From positions 1-64,000 of the forward strand of contig CALLJS010000003.1 of assembly GCA_938050045.1 (NCBI GenBank): a DNA stretch of 64,000 nt, written 5' to 3'. The position numbers and the translations under genes are program-made. A model generated the notes under the pieces. It was given only the letters and a program-made list of their open reading frames with translations. It was not told where the DNA came from and did no database searches. Within the stretch, counting starts at the first letter, position 1; the number at the start of each line of letters is the position of its first letter. Below are positions 8,149 to 17,190 of this stretch, one piece after another. Source of the DNA: an uncultured Sphingomonadaceae bacterium (lineage in GTDB: Bacteria; Pseudomonadota; Alphaproteobacteria; Sphingomonadales; Sphingomonadaceae).

Positions 8149-9060
8149 TCAACGCGCTAGCGTCTGTTTTGTAAGAGGATGGCGATTATTCACCAATTTG
8201 ATAAGCTGAGTAGCATCAACATGGGTATATATTTCGGTCGTTGATATATCGCTATGCCCCAACATAGTTTGCAATGCTCTCAAATTAGCCCCTCCAGCCA
8301 ATAAATGGGTTGCAAAAGCATGGCGTAAAACATGCGGGCTAAGCTTTGCTGGGTCTATTCCTGCATCCGATGCCAATTTCTTGATGATTTGATAAAGTCT
8401 AATTCGGCTAATATGCCCTTGCACCCCACTTTTGCTGGTTGGAAATAAATATAAGGCTTTATCGCTAACGCAAGCACGCCACTTTACCACGGCATGGCGC
8501 GCCCGATCGGAAATAGGAATCAATCGCTCTTTGCTCCCTTTTCCCTTTAATATGATATAAGGTTTATCTATCATCACAGCATTATATGGGATGGAGGCCA
8601 ATTCGCTGGCCCGCAAACCAGAACCATAGAGCAATTCAAGCACAGCCGCCAAACGATAATCATGGCGATGCACATTCTTTGAAGTAATTTTATTTTCAAC
8701 ATATTCAAAGAGTTGATCGACTTCATCTAGGCTTAAAACTTTCGGTAAGGCGCGTTTTTTTTGTGGCTTTGGTAAGACCGAAGAAGGATTATCAAAACGA
8801 ATTGATTCTTCTTCTAAAAATGCAAAAAACTGCCGCAACGCGGATGATTTACGCGCGACACTATTATCCCCTAAATCGCGCCAATGATGCGATAAATTAG
8901 CCAAAATTTCCGGTTTTGCTATGGCCAATTTTTGATCCAAAAAGCTGGATGCATCTTGCAAATCATTATCATAAGCGATGATAGTATTTGCAGCCAAACC
9001 GCGTTCAGCCGACAGCATTTCCAAAAATATCTGTATCAATTCGGAATCGCTTTGCCCCAT
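8149..9060 (-). CDS. xerD: Site-specific tyrosine recombinase XerD
   Basis: 303 aa. An N-terminal SAM-like core-binding domain (residues 1-100) is followed by the catalytic domain with all expected residues: Arg150 (GSGLRASEL), Lys174 (GKGSKERLIP), His243 and Arg246 (PHVLRHAFATHLL), His269 (LGHSDIS) and nucleophile Tyr278. With XerC it resolves chromosome dimers at dif. It is XerD-like rather than an integrase because of its length, context next to accA and lack of phage genes. Its ATG directly abuts the stop of the upstream 607-aa gene (9061). A XerC paralogue is at 34569. Confidence 0.93.
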   Translation of the reverse strand: MGQSDSELIQIFLEMLSAERGLAANTIIAYDNDLQDASSFLDQKLAIAKPEILANLSHHWRDLGDNSVARKSSALRQFFAFLEEESIRFDNPSSVLPKPQKKRALPKVLSLDEVDQLFEYVENKITSKNVHRHDYRLAAVLELLYGSGLRASELASIPYNAVMIDKPYIILKGKGSKERLIPISDRARHAVVKWRACVSDKALYLFPTSKSGVQGHISRIRLYQIIKKLASDAGIDPAKLSPHVLRHAFATHLLAGGANLRALQTMLGHSDISTTEIYTHVDATQLIKLVNNRHPLTKQTLAR

Positions 9061-10884
9061 TTAAGCGCGATCAATAGCCTCAGCCGCAATCATGCGAGCT
9101 TCGGCATTTAATCCCACGGCATCCAAGGCTTTGACAATATTATAGAGATGAAAAGCAGGTACTTTGCTCCAGCTATTCCCTTGTAAACCGGCGACTGACA
9201 ATAAAATTACAGCACCCTTATCATTTCTATTTATCGCATTATTTATCGATTTACTCCACGCGGTTTCTTTGAAAAGGCCCGCATCATATTGATCGGATAT
9301 TACCTGCACATTCTCATCTTCCAGCCGACCTAATCCAGCAGCGCCAGCAATGAGCATCGCTGTTTTCAACGCAGAGACGCTGTCATCTTGGCTATAGAAA
9401 TCATCAATATCAGAAGATGAAATGGAATCTTTAATATCAGTTCCAACCAAGATTTGCGCCCATGCAGGCGTACCAGCATCTGCAAATGCCCTCCATTTTT
9501 TGGCCTGCATATCCAGCCCTGCGGTCATCATAGATGATACTAATGCGTCAATATCATTACGCGCTAAATCAGATGGTGTTATTTGCGCTGCAGCCCGCGC
9601 AGTGAGAACGCGCATTGAATAACGTGACAATTCATTATCACGGCTATTCCATAGCGCGGTCATAGCCGAGATTCGGCCTTCTAAATCAGCCGTATAGGCG
9701 CGGTTGAGAAAATTGGTTAATTCTCTTATGCTGGCATTCGCATCGTCATCTTCATAGGCTGAAGCAAAAAGATCGACCATCGCCCTATTAGACAATGTAC
9801 CCGTTGCTGCTGCGGCATAAGAGGATAGAATGCGATCATTTACCGAAGTCATAGGGGCTAAAACTAACCAGCTTCTGACATGCCTGCCCGAAATATTATA
9901 GAAACGTTCGGGTGGTTTTACCCCCGTTGCAATCGACAGACCATGCCGCCACGCATTAAATCCTTTCACCCCTGCCCATTCTATTTTTACAGCGCGACGT
10001 CCATTCGTGCCTGCGCCAATGGCCTTTTCAGCCAATAGATAATCAACCCCCGTTGCCCATTGCCCACGACGCCCTTGATTGAGCAAGGATGTTGCTCGGC
10101 TTTGCTCCCCCGATAAGGACAAGCAAATAACACGCGACATTTTCCAGCTATTATCGTCGGTTTTCCGAGCGGCAGTATCGGCTAATGGGCAAAAACCTGC
10201 TAAATCTCCATTGGCCAAAAAGGTGGGCATTGCGACTTTGTAGAGCCTGTTTGAATATTGTCTGGCATCAACCTGTTGCACCAAAGATCGCGCATTCACT
10301 GACTCGCCCATACGCAAGAGAAGCCAAGACCTCTCTGCCACCCAATCGGCGCCATCTACATCGTTGGGAGCAAGCGTTTTACTCATCAACAATCGACGGG
10401 TCAAAATTGTCCCCCAACGCGAGATAAATGGGGCCTTGAGGCTTTTTATGAGTCGGGTCAAATATGCCCCATCGCGCTCTTTGAAAATAGATTGCTCGAA
10501 ACCACCTTGCCTCTCATTAATGACCCCTACAACGCCCAAAGATCGCTGTTTGGCGGCTGGTACAATATAGCGGGGTGCATCATCTGCATCTTCATCTGCA
10601 TCATTTTCTATTATATCGCGCTGTTTTGATGGATCATCAGACGCAATATTAGACTCGCTATCGCTCGGCTGTGATGGTGATGGACGCGAGGGCGGCGCGC
10701 TATCGGGCAGAGCGGTTGGTGATGGCGGGTTATTATTTGGGTTATCAGGCGTCTCAAGCGGCGGCGGCGCGGGCTCACCAAATCCTGGGGGCAATAATGA
10801 TTCGGGCGCGTCTTGCGATGCTGCAGGCAATGCAAATAATGTTCCAGCGGCTAATAATAAGCTATATTTATGGCTATGCTTCAT
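9061..10884 (-). CDS. Uncharacterised exported protein with Pro-rich linker
   Basis: 607 aa. The N-terminus is a signal peptide (MKHSHKYSLLLAAGTLFALPAAS, cleavage near AAS-QD). Residues 24-100 are a Pro/Ser/Asp-rich linker, then about 500 residues of predicted mostly helical, Ala-rich sequence with no motif I recognise; repeated short helical segments give it a tetratricopeptide-like look but no clear TPR can be claimed. It is probably periplasmic. It overlaps the upstream 72-aa membrane protein by ATGA and runs straight into xerD, so the three are likely co-transcribed. I do not know the function. Confidence 0.8.
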   Translation of the reverse strand: MKHSHKYSLLLAAGTLFALPAASQDAPESLLPPGFGEPAPPPLETPDNPNNNPPSPTALPDSAPPSRPSPSQPSDSESNIASDDPSKQRDIIENDADEDADDAPRYIVPAAKQRSLGVVGVINERQGGFEQSIFKERDGAYLTRLIKSLKAPFISRWGTILTRRLLMSKTLAPNDVDGADWVAERSWLLLRMGESVNARSLVQQVDARQYSNRLYKVAMPTFLANGDLAGFCPLADTAARKTDDNSWKMSRVICLSLSGEQSRATSLLNQGRRGQWATGVDYLLAEKAIGAGTNGRRAVKIEWAGVKGFNAWRHGLSIATGVKPPERFYNISGRHVRSWLVLAPMTSVNDRILSSYAAAATGTLSNRAMVDLFASAYEDDDANASIRELTNFLNRAYTADLEGRISAMTALWNSRDNELSRYSMRVLTARAAAQITPSDLARNDIDALVSSMMTAGLDMQAKKWRAFADAGTPAWAQILVGTDIKDSISSSDIDDFYSQDDSVSALKTAMLIAGAAGLGRLEDENVQVISDQYDAGLFKETAWSKSINNAINRNDKGAVILLSVAGLQGNSWSKVPAFHLYNIVKALDAVGLNAEARMIAAEAIDRA

Positions 10885-11099
10885 ATTGCGCCGGGGCCTT
10901 CGCGCTCTAAAGCTTCATCGGCCGCTTTTTTTGCATCAATTTCTTTTTGATATTGCTCGGGTAATTCCAGCGGTTTATCAACCAAACGCTGGGGTTTTTC
11001 GCGCCCCAACCATTCCAATAGAAACAAGGCCCCAATGATGATAACGGCCAAGATAATTATATATAAATATCCAGGAGGATTTTTTCTTCTGCGAACCAT
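10881..11099 (-). CDS. Small single-pass membrane protein
   Basis: 72 aa, MVRRRKNPPGYLYII..., with an Arg/Lys-rich N-terminus, one transmembrane helix (about residues 11-31) and a charged Glu/Lys-rich tail, consistent with N-in topology. No family recognised. The start at 11099 (ATG) is preferred over an in-frame TTG at 11126. The stop overlaps the next gene's ATG (ATGA at 10881-10884), so it is translationally coupled to the 607-aa exported protein and may work with it. It is divergent from aroK. Confidence 0.72.
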   Translation of the reverse strand: MVRRRKNPPGYLYIIILAVIIIGALFLLEWLGREKPQRLVDKPLELPEQYQKEIDAKKAADEALEREGPGAI

Positions 11100-11194
11100 T
11101 TTCTTGCTCAACCCTTTTTGCTTCAAAATAGTGTGAAGCTTAAACTGTTTATCTCTTTGCGCAATTGCTTAGCCGATATATAGAGCATATCGCA

Positions 11195-11758
11195 ATGAAA
11201 TCTATCAATCAAAAATCAAAGTCCGCTATAGAAAATGCAATTAAAGGCCTCAATGGCCAACCCATTCTCTTGGTTGGGATGATGGGTGTTGGTAAATCGA
11301 CGATTGGGAGGCGGCTTGCGGCAATACTCAACATGCCTTTTGCCGATGTTGACGATGAAATTATCATTTCCGCAAATATGGATATTAGTGATATTTTTGA
11401 AAATCATGGCGAAGATCATTTCCGAGAAGGCGAGCGAAAAGTCATTCAACGATTGATGGATGGGAAACAAAAAGTTATCGCAACGGGTGGCGGTGCATTT
11501 ATTAACGAACAAACGCGCGCGCTTATATTAAAACAATCCGTATCGATATGGCTTTATGCTGAACTTGATATATTGGTAAGCCGCGTCAATCGTAGAAATA
11601 ACAGGCCTTTATTGAAAAATGGAGACCCCAAAAAAATTATTTCTGAACTCAGTAAAATAAGAGACCCCATCTATGCGCTTGCCCAATATCATATTCGCAC
11701 GGATAACGCACCGCATAGCAAAACAGCGATAAATATAATAAAGGCATTATCAGTATGA
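11195..11758 (+). CDS. aroK: Shikimate kinase
   Basis: 187 aa. Walker A GMMGVGKST at residues 28-36, then DVDDEI (shikimate-binding Asp region), FRE-GER (the F-REGE shikimate motif), GGGAF and the lid segment RNNRPLL with the adenine-binding region after it. It phosphorylates shikimate at O3 using ATP in the aromatic amino acid pathway. Start: the frame extends to a TTG at 11165, but the ATG at 11195 is the likelier start. It overlaps aroB by ATGA at 11755-11758, the classic aroK-aroB pair. Confidence 0.95.
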   Translation: MKSINQKSKSAIENAIKGLNGQPILLVGMMGVGKSTIGRRLAAILNMPFADVDDEIIISANMDISDIFENHGEDHFREGERKVIQRLMDGKQKVIATGGGAFINEQTRALILKQSVSIWLYAELDILVSRVNRRNNRPLLKNGDPKKIISELSKIRDPIYALAQYHIRTDNAPHSKTAINIIKALSV

Positions 11759-12885
11759 CAGTATCGTACGAAACAGTGAAGGTTGCATTGGATGGCAATA
11801 GCTATGATATTTTAATTGGCGATGGCTTGATCGCGCAATGTGCCGCTATCATTAAAGATAAATCGCGCAACGGGAAATTCTTGCTGATTACCGATGAAAA
11901 TGTTGCCCAGCATGTCTTACCAAAGCTCAAAAATCATTTGGAAACGCACAATATAGCGTTAGAAATATTTACATTACCCGCTGGCGAAAAAGCAAAAAGC
12001 TGGGCCAATTTAGAACAAATTTGCGAGTGGTTGATAGAAAAAGGCGCAGAGCGTCAAGATCATATTATTGCTTTGGGCGGCGGGGTCGTGGGCGATATAA
12101 CAGGTTTTGCGGCCCACATTATCAAGCGCGGTTGTAATTTCATCCAAATACCCACCACTTTGTTGGCGCAAGTTGATAGCAGCGTCGGCGGCAAAACAGC
12201 GATTAACAGCAAAGCTGGCAAAAATTTAATCGGTGCCTTTCATCAACCTTCGCTCATATTGATTGATCCGATGCTATTGGACAGCCTGCCCCCGCGAGAG
12301 ATAGCCGCAGGATTTGCCGAAATTGTAAAATATGGTCTTATCCAGGATGCAGCTTTTTTTAATTGGTGCTGCATGGCAGTCGAAAAATTCTTCGCTGGCG
12401 ATTCTGCCACGCGCATCCATGCTATCACAACATCCATATCCACAAAAGCGGCCATAGTCGCTGCCGATGAACAAGAACGAAACGGTGCGAGAGCCTTGCT
12501 CAACTTGGGTCACACATTTGGCCATGCATTGGAGGCCGAAGCTGGTTTTGGTGATATATTATTGCACGGGGAAGGCGTTGCATTGGGCATGATATTGGCT
12601 TTCCGTTATTCTGAATCGTGCGGGTTATGCCCTGCTCATCAAGCCGATAAAATAGCGTCATTGCTGGCGAAAGCAAAATTACCGACACGCCTATCGGATT
12701 GCCCAATAGCTTGCGATGGGGCTAGTTTGATTGGCCATATGATGCACGATAAAAAAATGAACGCAGGAAAATTACCATTTTTATTAGCGCGCAATATTGG
12801 TCAGGCTTTTTTGGCCCATGATGTCGATATTGATAGCGTTAAAAAATTCTTAGATACGCGCATCGCCGAAGAGAAAAGCCTCTAA
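11755..12885 (+). CDS. aroB: 3-dehydroquinate synthase
   Basis: 376 aa, full length. NAD-binding GGGVVGD and GFAAHI-KRG, PTTLLAQVDSSVGGKTAIN, the metal ligands in the GLIQDAAFF/GHTFGHALEAEAGFG/HGEGVA segments. It converts DAHP to 3-dehydroquinate, the second step of the shikimate pathway. Start codon overlaps the aroK stop. The 3' end overlaps the last four bases of the convergent antiporter gene, with no room for a terminator between them. Confidence 0.97.
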   Translation: MTVSYETVKVALDGNSYDILIGDGLIAQCAAIIKDKSRNGKFLLITDENVAQHVLPKLKNHLETHNIALEIFTLPAGEKAKSWANLEQICEWLIEKGAERQDHIIALGGGVVGDITGFAAHIIKRGCNFIQIPTTLLAQVDSSVGGKTAINSKAGKNLIGAFHQPSLILIDPMLLDSLPPREIAAGFAEIVKYGLIQDAAFFNWCCMAVEKFFAGDSATRIHAITTSISTKAAIVAADEQERNGARALLNLGHTFGHALEAEAGFGDILLHGEGVALGMILAFRYSESCGLCPAHQADKIASLLAKAKLPTRLSDCPIACDGASLIGHMMHDKKMNAGKLPFLLARNIGQAFLAHDVDIDSVKKFLDTRIAEEKSL

Positions 12886-14672
12886 GACTGTGTATCATCA
12901 ACATTAAAGCTATCAGACATTATCGAACCAAAGCTGTGATTATGGCCCGTTTCTAGGCTTTTTTCAGAGAATTGAGCCTGTAATCGCAACCCATCACGCT
13001 TACGAAATTCACTAATAATCTTATCGCGCTTAGAGTCCTCAAACCCCAAATCGGCAAGCGTATCTTGGGCCATAGCAATGGACGATTCGAACATCTCTCT
13101 ATATGTTTTAATGTCAGCTTCATGCATTAATTCCATTTTCTGCCTGCGATCAAAACAGCGCACATAGAGGCGTAGATGCGGAAAAGTGTCGCGTATTGGA
13201 ATGAGAGCTTCCGAATCAATAGACCTGTCATCACCACAAAATAATATTGCAACGGCTTGCTGTGCCCCTGCTCTTCTGAGCAAATCTATGCGCGTCCCAT
13301 CTCCGTAAAAAACCTTACGACCAAATCTTCCGCTTATATCAATCTGATCGGGCTTTTGATCGATTAACGTTACCGAATATCCAGCCCCGCGCATTATTTG
13401 CGATGTCGTTTGACCAAAGCGTCCATGGCCAACGATGATAATACATCCTTGGGAAATCTCTTCATTCTCATCAATTTTGGTGAGCGAGATATTTTTCCAC
13501 ATAATATATTTTTGAGCAGCTATAATTAGGAACGGCGTGCTCGCCATAGATAGGGTAATGATCGCGCCAAAATAGCTTGCCGCTGCCGCCTCTATCAACA
13601 AAGCATTTTGCGCGGCCGCAAATAGTACAAACCCAAATTCACCGCCTTGCGATAAGAATAAAGCCATGACGATCGAAGATTGTTTGCTCATACCGCGCAG
13701 CCAACCAATAGAAAAAATGATGATGATTTTTATCGCAACCAACGCTATTGCCGATGCTATTATTTTGAAAGGATTATTAAAAATTACATTAATATCCAGT
13801 AACATACCTACCGCAAGGAAGAATAAACCGAGCAATATAGAACGGAACGGATCAATATCAGCTTCTAATTCGTGCCGATAAGGGGATTCTGCCAACATAA
13901 CCCCCGCGATAAATGCCCCTAGGGCTGCGGACAAACCAATAAGCTGCATTAAAGCTGCACTAGCACAAACCGTGAATAAGCCCGCTACGATGAACAATTC
14001 TCTCTCTGAAACATGGCCAATTAATTTGAGCAATGGCGTCAAAACATAGCGGCCAATAAGCACCAATGTTAATATTGACAAAGCAGCCAATAACAGCAAC
14101 ATCCAACCCGATACCGCACCAACGGGATCTGGCACGCGCGAAAAAGCTGCCACAATCGCCAATAATGGAACGATGGAAATGTCTTGAAATAACAGGATTG
14201 AAAATGATTTCGAACCATATTCGGTTTTCAATCGCCCATCGGATTGCAGCAAAGGCAAGACCTGCGCTGTCGATGATAGTGCCAACGGCAAGCCCAATAC
14301 CAATGCCGCTTGCCACGTGAAATTGGGATAAAAATATAAAATTAGTGCAAAAAGTGCTAATCCGCATAAAATGACCTGCAATGGCCCCAATATAAATATA
14401 TCACCTCGCGCTTGCCATAACCGTCTTGGAGATAATTCCAAGCCGACTAAAAATAGCAATAATACAATGCCAACTTCTGCAAAAGCGAGAATGGATTCGG
14501 CCTCTGATACGAAGCCCAGAACATGCGGGCCAACGATTATTCCTGCCACCAAATATCCCAGCACTGCGCCCAGGCCAATATATCGAAATATCAAGACAAA
14601 AAGCAGGCCTGCTCCCATTAAAATCGTTGCCATCACGAAAAATTGGATCATGAAGCTATGCGCATCTTCCAT
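12882..14672 (-). CDS. Kef-type CPA2 cation:proton antiporter with RCK (TrkA-N) domain
   Basis: 596 aa. About 12 hydrophobic helices (residues 1-385) of the Na+/H+ exchanger fold, including GALSSTAQVLPLL-like helix 5 and LSAALGAFIAGVML. Then a cytoplasmic TrkA-N/RCK domain beginning CIIIVGHGRFGQ (nucleotide-binding GxGxxG around residues 407-418) with GDGTRIDLL. Layout equals KefB/KefC, potassium efflux antiporters gated by glutathione adducts; gating residues cannot be confirmed here. It starts with an ATG overlapping the TAA of the upstream IscU-like gene (TAATG), so they are coupled, and converges on aroB. Confidence 0.9.
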   Translation of the reverse strand: MEDAHSFMIQFFVMATILMGAGLLFVLIFRYIGLGAVLGYLVAGIIVGPHVLGFVSEAESILAFAEVGIVLLLFLVGLELSPRRLWQARGDIFILGPLQVILCGLALFALILYFYPNFTWQAALVLGLPLALSSTAQVLPLLQSDGRLKTEYGSKSFSILLFQDISIVPLLAIVAAFSRVPDPVGAVSGWMLLLLAALSILTLVLIGRYVLTPLLKLIGHVSERELFIVAGLFTVCASAALMQLIGLSAALGAFIAGVMLAESPYRHELEADIDPFRSILLGLFFLAVGMLLDINVIFNNPFKIIASAIALVAIKIIIIFSIGWLRGMSKQSSIVMALFLSQGGEFGFVLFAAAQNALLIEAAAASYFGAIITLSMASTPFLIIAAQKYIMWKNISLTKIDENEEISQGCIIIVGHGRFGQTTSQIMRGAGYSVTLIDQKPDQIDISGRFGRKVFYGDGTRIDLLRRAGAQQAVAILFCGDDRSIDSEALIPIRDTFPHLRLYVRCFDRRQKMELMHEADIKTYREMFESSIAMAQDTLADLGFEDSKRDKIISEFRKRDGLRLQAQFSEKSLETGHNHSFGSIMSDSFNVDDTQS

Positions 14673-15109
14673 TATAAAGTTTCACTTTCCATTGCTTTTA
14701 AGAGAGCATCATAGGGCAATAAAATAGCAGAATGCCGAGCAGTATAACCCTTTGCTGCATCTAATATTTCCAATTTAGGACAGGCACTAATATCGCTATA
14801 ATGCCCTTGCAATCTTGATTTTAATGCTATTCGCATATCCATTATTCCAGCATAATCTTTGCCATACATATAATCGATGAGCAGCACAGCCGAGGCCTGC
14901 CCCATCGCGCAGCTATTCATATTAATTAACATTTCCAAGATGATACCATCGCGCAAGGCCACTTTAACCGAGGCGATGCTGCCGCATATATGAGACTTCA
15001 TCTCAGCAGTACCAACACTATAATCTCCAAGGTTATGAGAGAAAGTAGGATTATATTCTAGCTGCGATGCTAATCTTAAAATATCTCGGGTATAGAGCGT
15101 TTCAGACAT
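14672..15109 (-). CDS. IscU/NifU-N-like iron-sulfur scaffold family protein
   Basis: 145 aa from the ATG at 15109 (an in-frame GTG lies at 15115). It has the SufU/IscU fold segments: a Cys in SHICGSIAS, a second in MNSCAMGQASA, and a third in CPKLEILDAAKGYTARHSAILLPYDAL, matching the three-cysteine pattern of the iron-sulfur scaffold family, in a divergent alphaproteobacterial form. It may take part in Fe-S assembly or sulfur transfer; no other isc or suf genes are nearby. It sits between cvpA and the antiporter with near-overlapping ends. Confidence 0.8.
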   Translation of the reverse strand: MSETLYTRDILRLASQLEYNPTFSHNLGDYSVGTAEMKSHICGSIASVKVALRDGIILEMLINMNSCAMGQASAVLLIDYMYGKDYAGIMDMRIALKSRLQGHYSDISACPKLEILDAAKGYTARHSAILLPYDALLKAMESETL

Positions 15110-15121
15110 AATCACATATTA

Positions 15122-15676
15122 TCATAAATCTGGACTGCTTTCATCTTCTGTAATTTTATCATTTTCACTAATTTGTTCATTCAAAGCCGCTCTGCGTTCT
15201 TGAATGAAGCTAGAGAGCGCATTACCGCTGGCATTTAATATTGGGTAAGCGCGCGATTGAGTCAACCAGTCGGGCTTATCTTCGCCCCCCCATAAAGTTT
15301 CCATCGATAATATAAGCAGCAGATGCAGCAGTGTCGCTATGATGAGGCCTTTTAACGCCCCAAAACCAAAACCTAAGACCCGATCAATAGGGCCAAGAAC
15401 AGATTTTCTGCTTTTTTTCCCGATTGATTTGGCGATTTGTTTGCCCAAATAATATGTCATGATGGCGATGGATAAAAAGGCCAAAACCGCTGCCCCAGTG
15501 TCGGTGCCTATAGGTTCAATCAAAAAAGACGTGAACGGCCCATGCAAAAATCGGACAGCAAAAACCACCAATATCCAAGCAAAAATCGACAATGTTTCCT
15601 GAACAAAACCACGGACAAAACCAAAAACAGCGCCGCCACCAAGCAAAAATAATGTGATAATATCTATTACAGTCAT
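15122..15676 (-). CDS. cvpA: CvpA family membrane protein
   Basis: 184 aa with four predicted membrane helices: the first opens with VIDIITLFLLGGGAVFGFVRGF, the family hallmark (polar D then G-x-x-x-G-x-x-RG), and the IDRVLGFGFGALKGLIIATLLHLLL segment is typical too. The C-terminal 35 residues are acidic and cytoplasmic. CvpA is needed for colicin V production and for biofilm or envelope stress traits in Gammaproteobacteria; molecular role unsettled. It follows radA by 9 bp, a conserved radA-cvpA order. Confidence 0.88.
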   Translation of the reverse strand: MTVIDIITLFLLGGGAVFGFVRGFVQETLSIFAWILVVFAVRFLHGPFTSFLIEPIGTDTGAAVLAFLSIAIMTYYLGKQIAKSIGKKSRKSVLGPIDRVLGFGFGALKGLIIATLLHLLLILSMETLWGGEDKPDWLTQSRAYPILNASGNALSSFIQERRAALNEQISENDKITEDESSPDL

Positions 15677-15685
15677 TGCTCCTTG

Positions 15686-17050
15686 CTAATCACGGCCAAG
15701 CATATGGTCAACGAGATTGCGCAATGTTTTGAATTTTTGCTGTTTCATAGCTTTTATTTCGCTACCGCCATAAGGCATAAAGGCCTGTTCAAAACCCAGC
15801 TTTTCTGCTTCTTTTATCCGCAAAGCAGCATGGGCAACGGGGCGAACCTCCCCCGATAGAGCAATTTCACCAAATAAAATAGCATCCGATGGGATCGGCT
15901 TCTCTGCCAATGCCGAAATAAGCGCAGCAGCTACGGCTAAATCCGCCCCTGGATCGGAAACTTTATACCCACCCGCAATGTTCAAATATACTTCGCACGT
16001 GCTAAAGCTTAAACCACATCTGGCCTCTAATACAGCCAATATCATCGCTAACCGTCCGCTATCCCAGCCAACAACGGCGCGGCGCGGCGTAGCCCCTGAT
16101 GCTAAGCGCACGGTGAGCGCTTGTATCTCGATCAAAACAGGGCGTGTACCCTCTAGCGCAGGAAATACAGCACCGCCTGTGACATGATCTTCGCGGTTGG
16201 ATAAAAATAATGAACTTGGATTAGCAACTTCGGTAAGGCCTGTTTCCTCCATAGCGAATACGCCAATTTCATCGGTGCCGCCAAAGCGGTTTTTACTGGC
16301 GCGTAATATGCGATATTGGTGACTGCGCTCGCCTTCAAAGCTTAGCACCGTATCGACCATATGTTCCAAAACACGCGGCCCGGCTATACTGCCATCTTTG
16401 GTTACATGGCCCACCAATATTAATGCGCTAGCGCATTTTTTGGCAAAACGAATAAGCTCTTGCGCCGATGATCTGACTTGGCTGACCGTCCCTGGCGCGC
16501 CTTCGATTTGATCGCTATGCATGGTTTGGATAGAATCTATAACGATCAACGCAGGCGGTTCGCCATCGCTCAAGGTGGTCAATATATCGCGCACAGAAGT
16601 TGCAGCGGCTAAGCTGACAGGCGCATCACCCAAACCCAATCGGCGCGCGCGCAAGCGCACTTGATCGACGGCTTCTTCGCCCGAAATATAGGCTGTCTTC
16701 AATCCCTTATACGCCAAATTAGCAACAGTTTGCAGCAGCAATGTCGATTTGCCAATCCCAGGATCGCCGCCCAATAATATGGCGGAACCTGGTACCAGCC
16801 CACCGCCCAATGCACGGTCAAATTCATTAATATCTGTGCTGCATCTTTTGGGCAGCTCTATCGGGCTATCCAGAGCAACCAATTGAACGCTGCGCCCCCC
16901 AGTTTGCAGATCATGCTTTGCCGAGAATATAGTTACGCCCGCTTCTTCTTGCAGGCTATTCCATTGCCCACAATTATCGCACTGTCCTTGCCATCTAGGA
17001 GAAATATCCCCGCAATTTTGACATCGATATTTTTTCTTTGCCTTTGCCAT
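15686..17050 (-). CDS. radA: DNA repair protein RadA
   Basis: 454 aa. N-terminal zinc finger CQNCG-CDNCG (residues 9-29), RecA-like core with Walker A GGDPGIGKST, Walker B LIVIDSIQT, the RadA-specific KNRFGGTDEIG motif, and a C-terminal Lon-protease-like domain (LASGATPRRAVVGWD, SDPGADLAVAAAL). RadA is a DnaB-like branch-migration helicase that processes recombination intermediates. First gene of radA-cvpA-scaffold-antiporter on the minus strand; divergent from the patatin-like gene. Confidence 0.97.
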   Translation of the reverse strand: MAKAKKKYRCQNCGDISPRWQGQCDNCGQWNSLQEEAGVTIFSAKHDLQTGGRSVQLVALDSPIELPKRCSTDINEFDRALGGGLVPGSAILLGGDPGIGKSTLLLQTVANLAYKGLKTAYISGEEAVDQVRLRARRLGLGDAPVSLAAATSVRDILTTLSDGEPPALIVIDSIQTMHSDQIEGAPGTVSQVRSSAQELIRFAKKCASALILVGHVTKDGSIAGPRVLEHMVDTVLSFEGERSHQYRILRASKNRFGGTDEIGVFAMEETGLTEVANPSSLFLSNREDHVTGGAVFPALEGTRPVLIEIQALTVRLASGATPRRAVVGWDSGRLAMILAVLEARCGLSFSTCEVYLNIAGGYKVSDPGADLAVAAALISALAEKPIPSDAILFGEIALSGEVRPVAHAALRIKEAEKLGFEQAFMPYGGSEIKAMKQQKFKTLRNLVDHMLGRD

Positions 17051-17190
17051 ATATCATCCATATCCAAAGATTTATAATTATCAAGAACAAAATAAGAACG
17101 ATTACCAATAAATTGCTTAGTTCGTAATAATTTTTATTTTCTAGAAGAATATTTCTTTATCGGTTGATAATTGCTGATAAGGTGGTGAAT

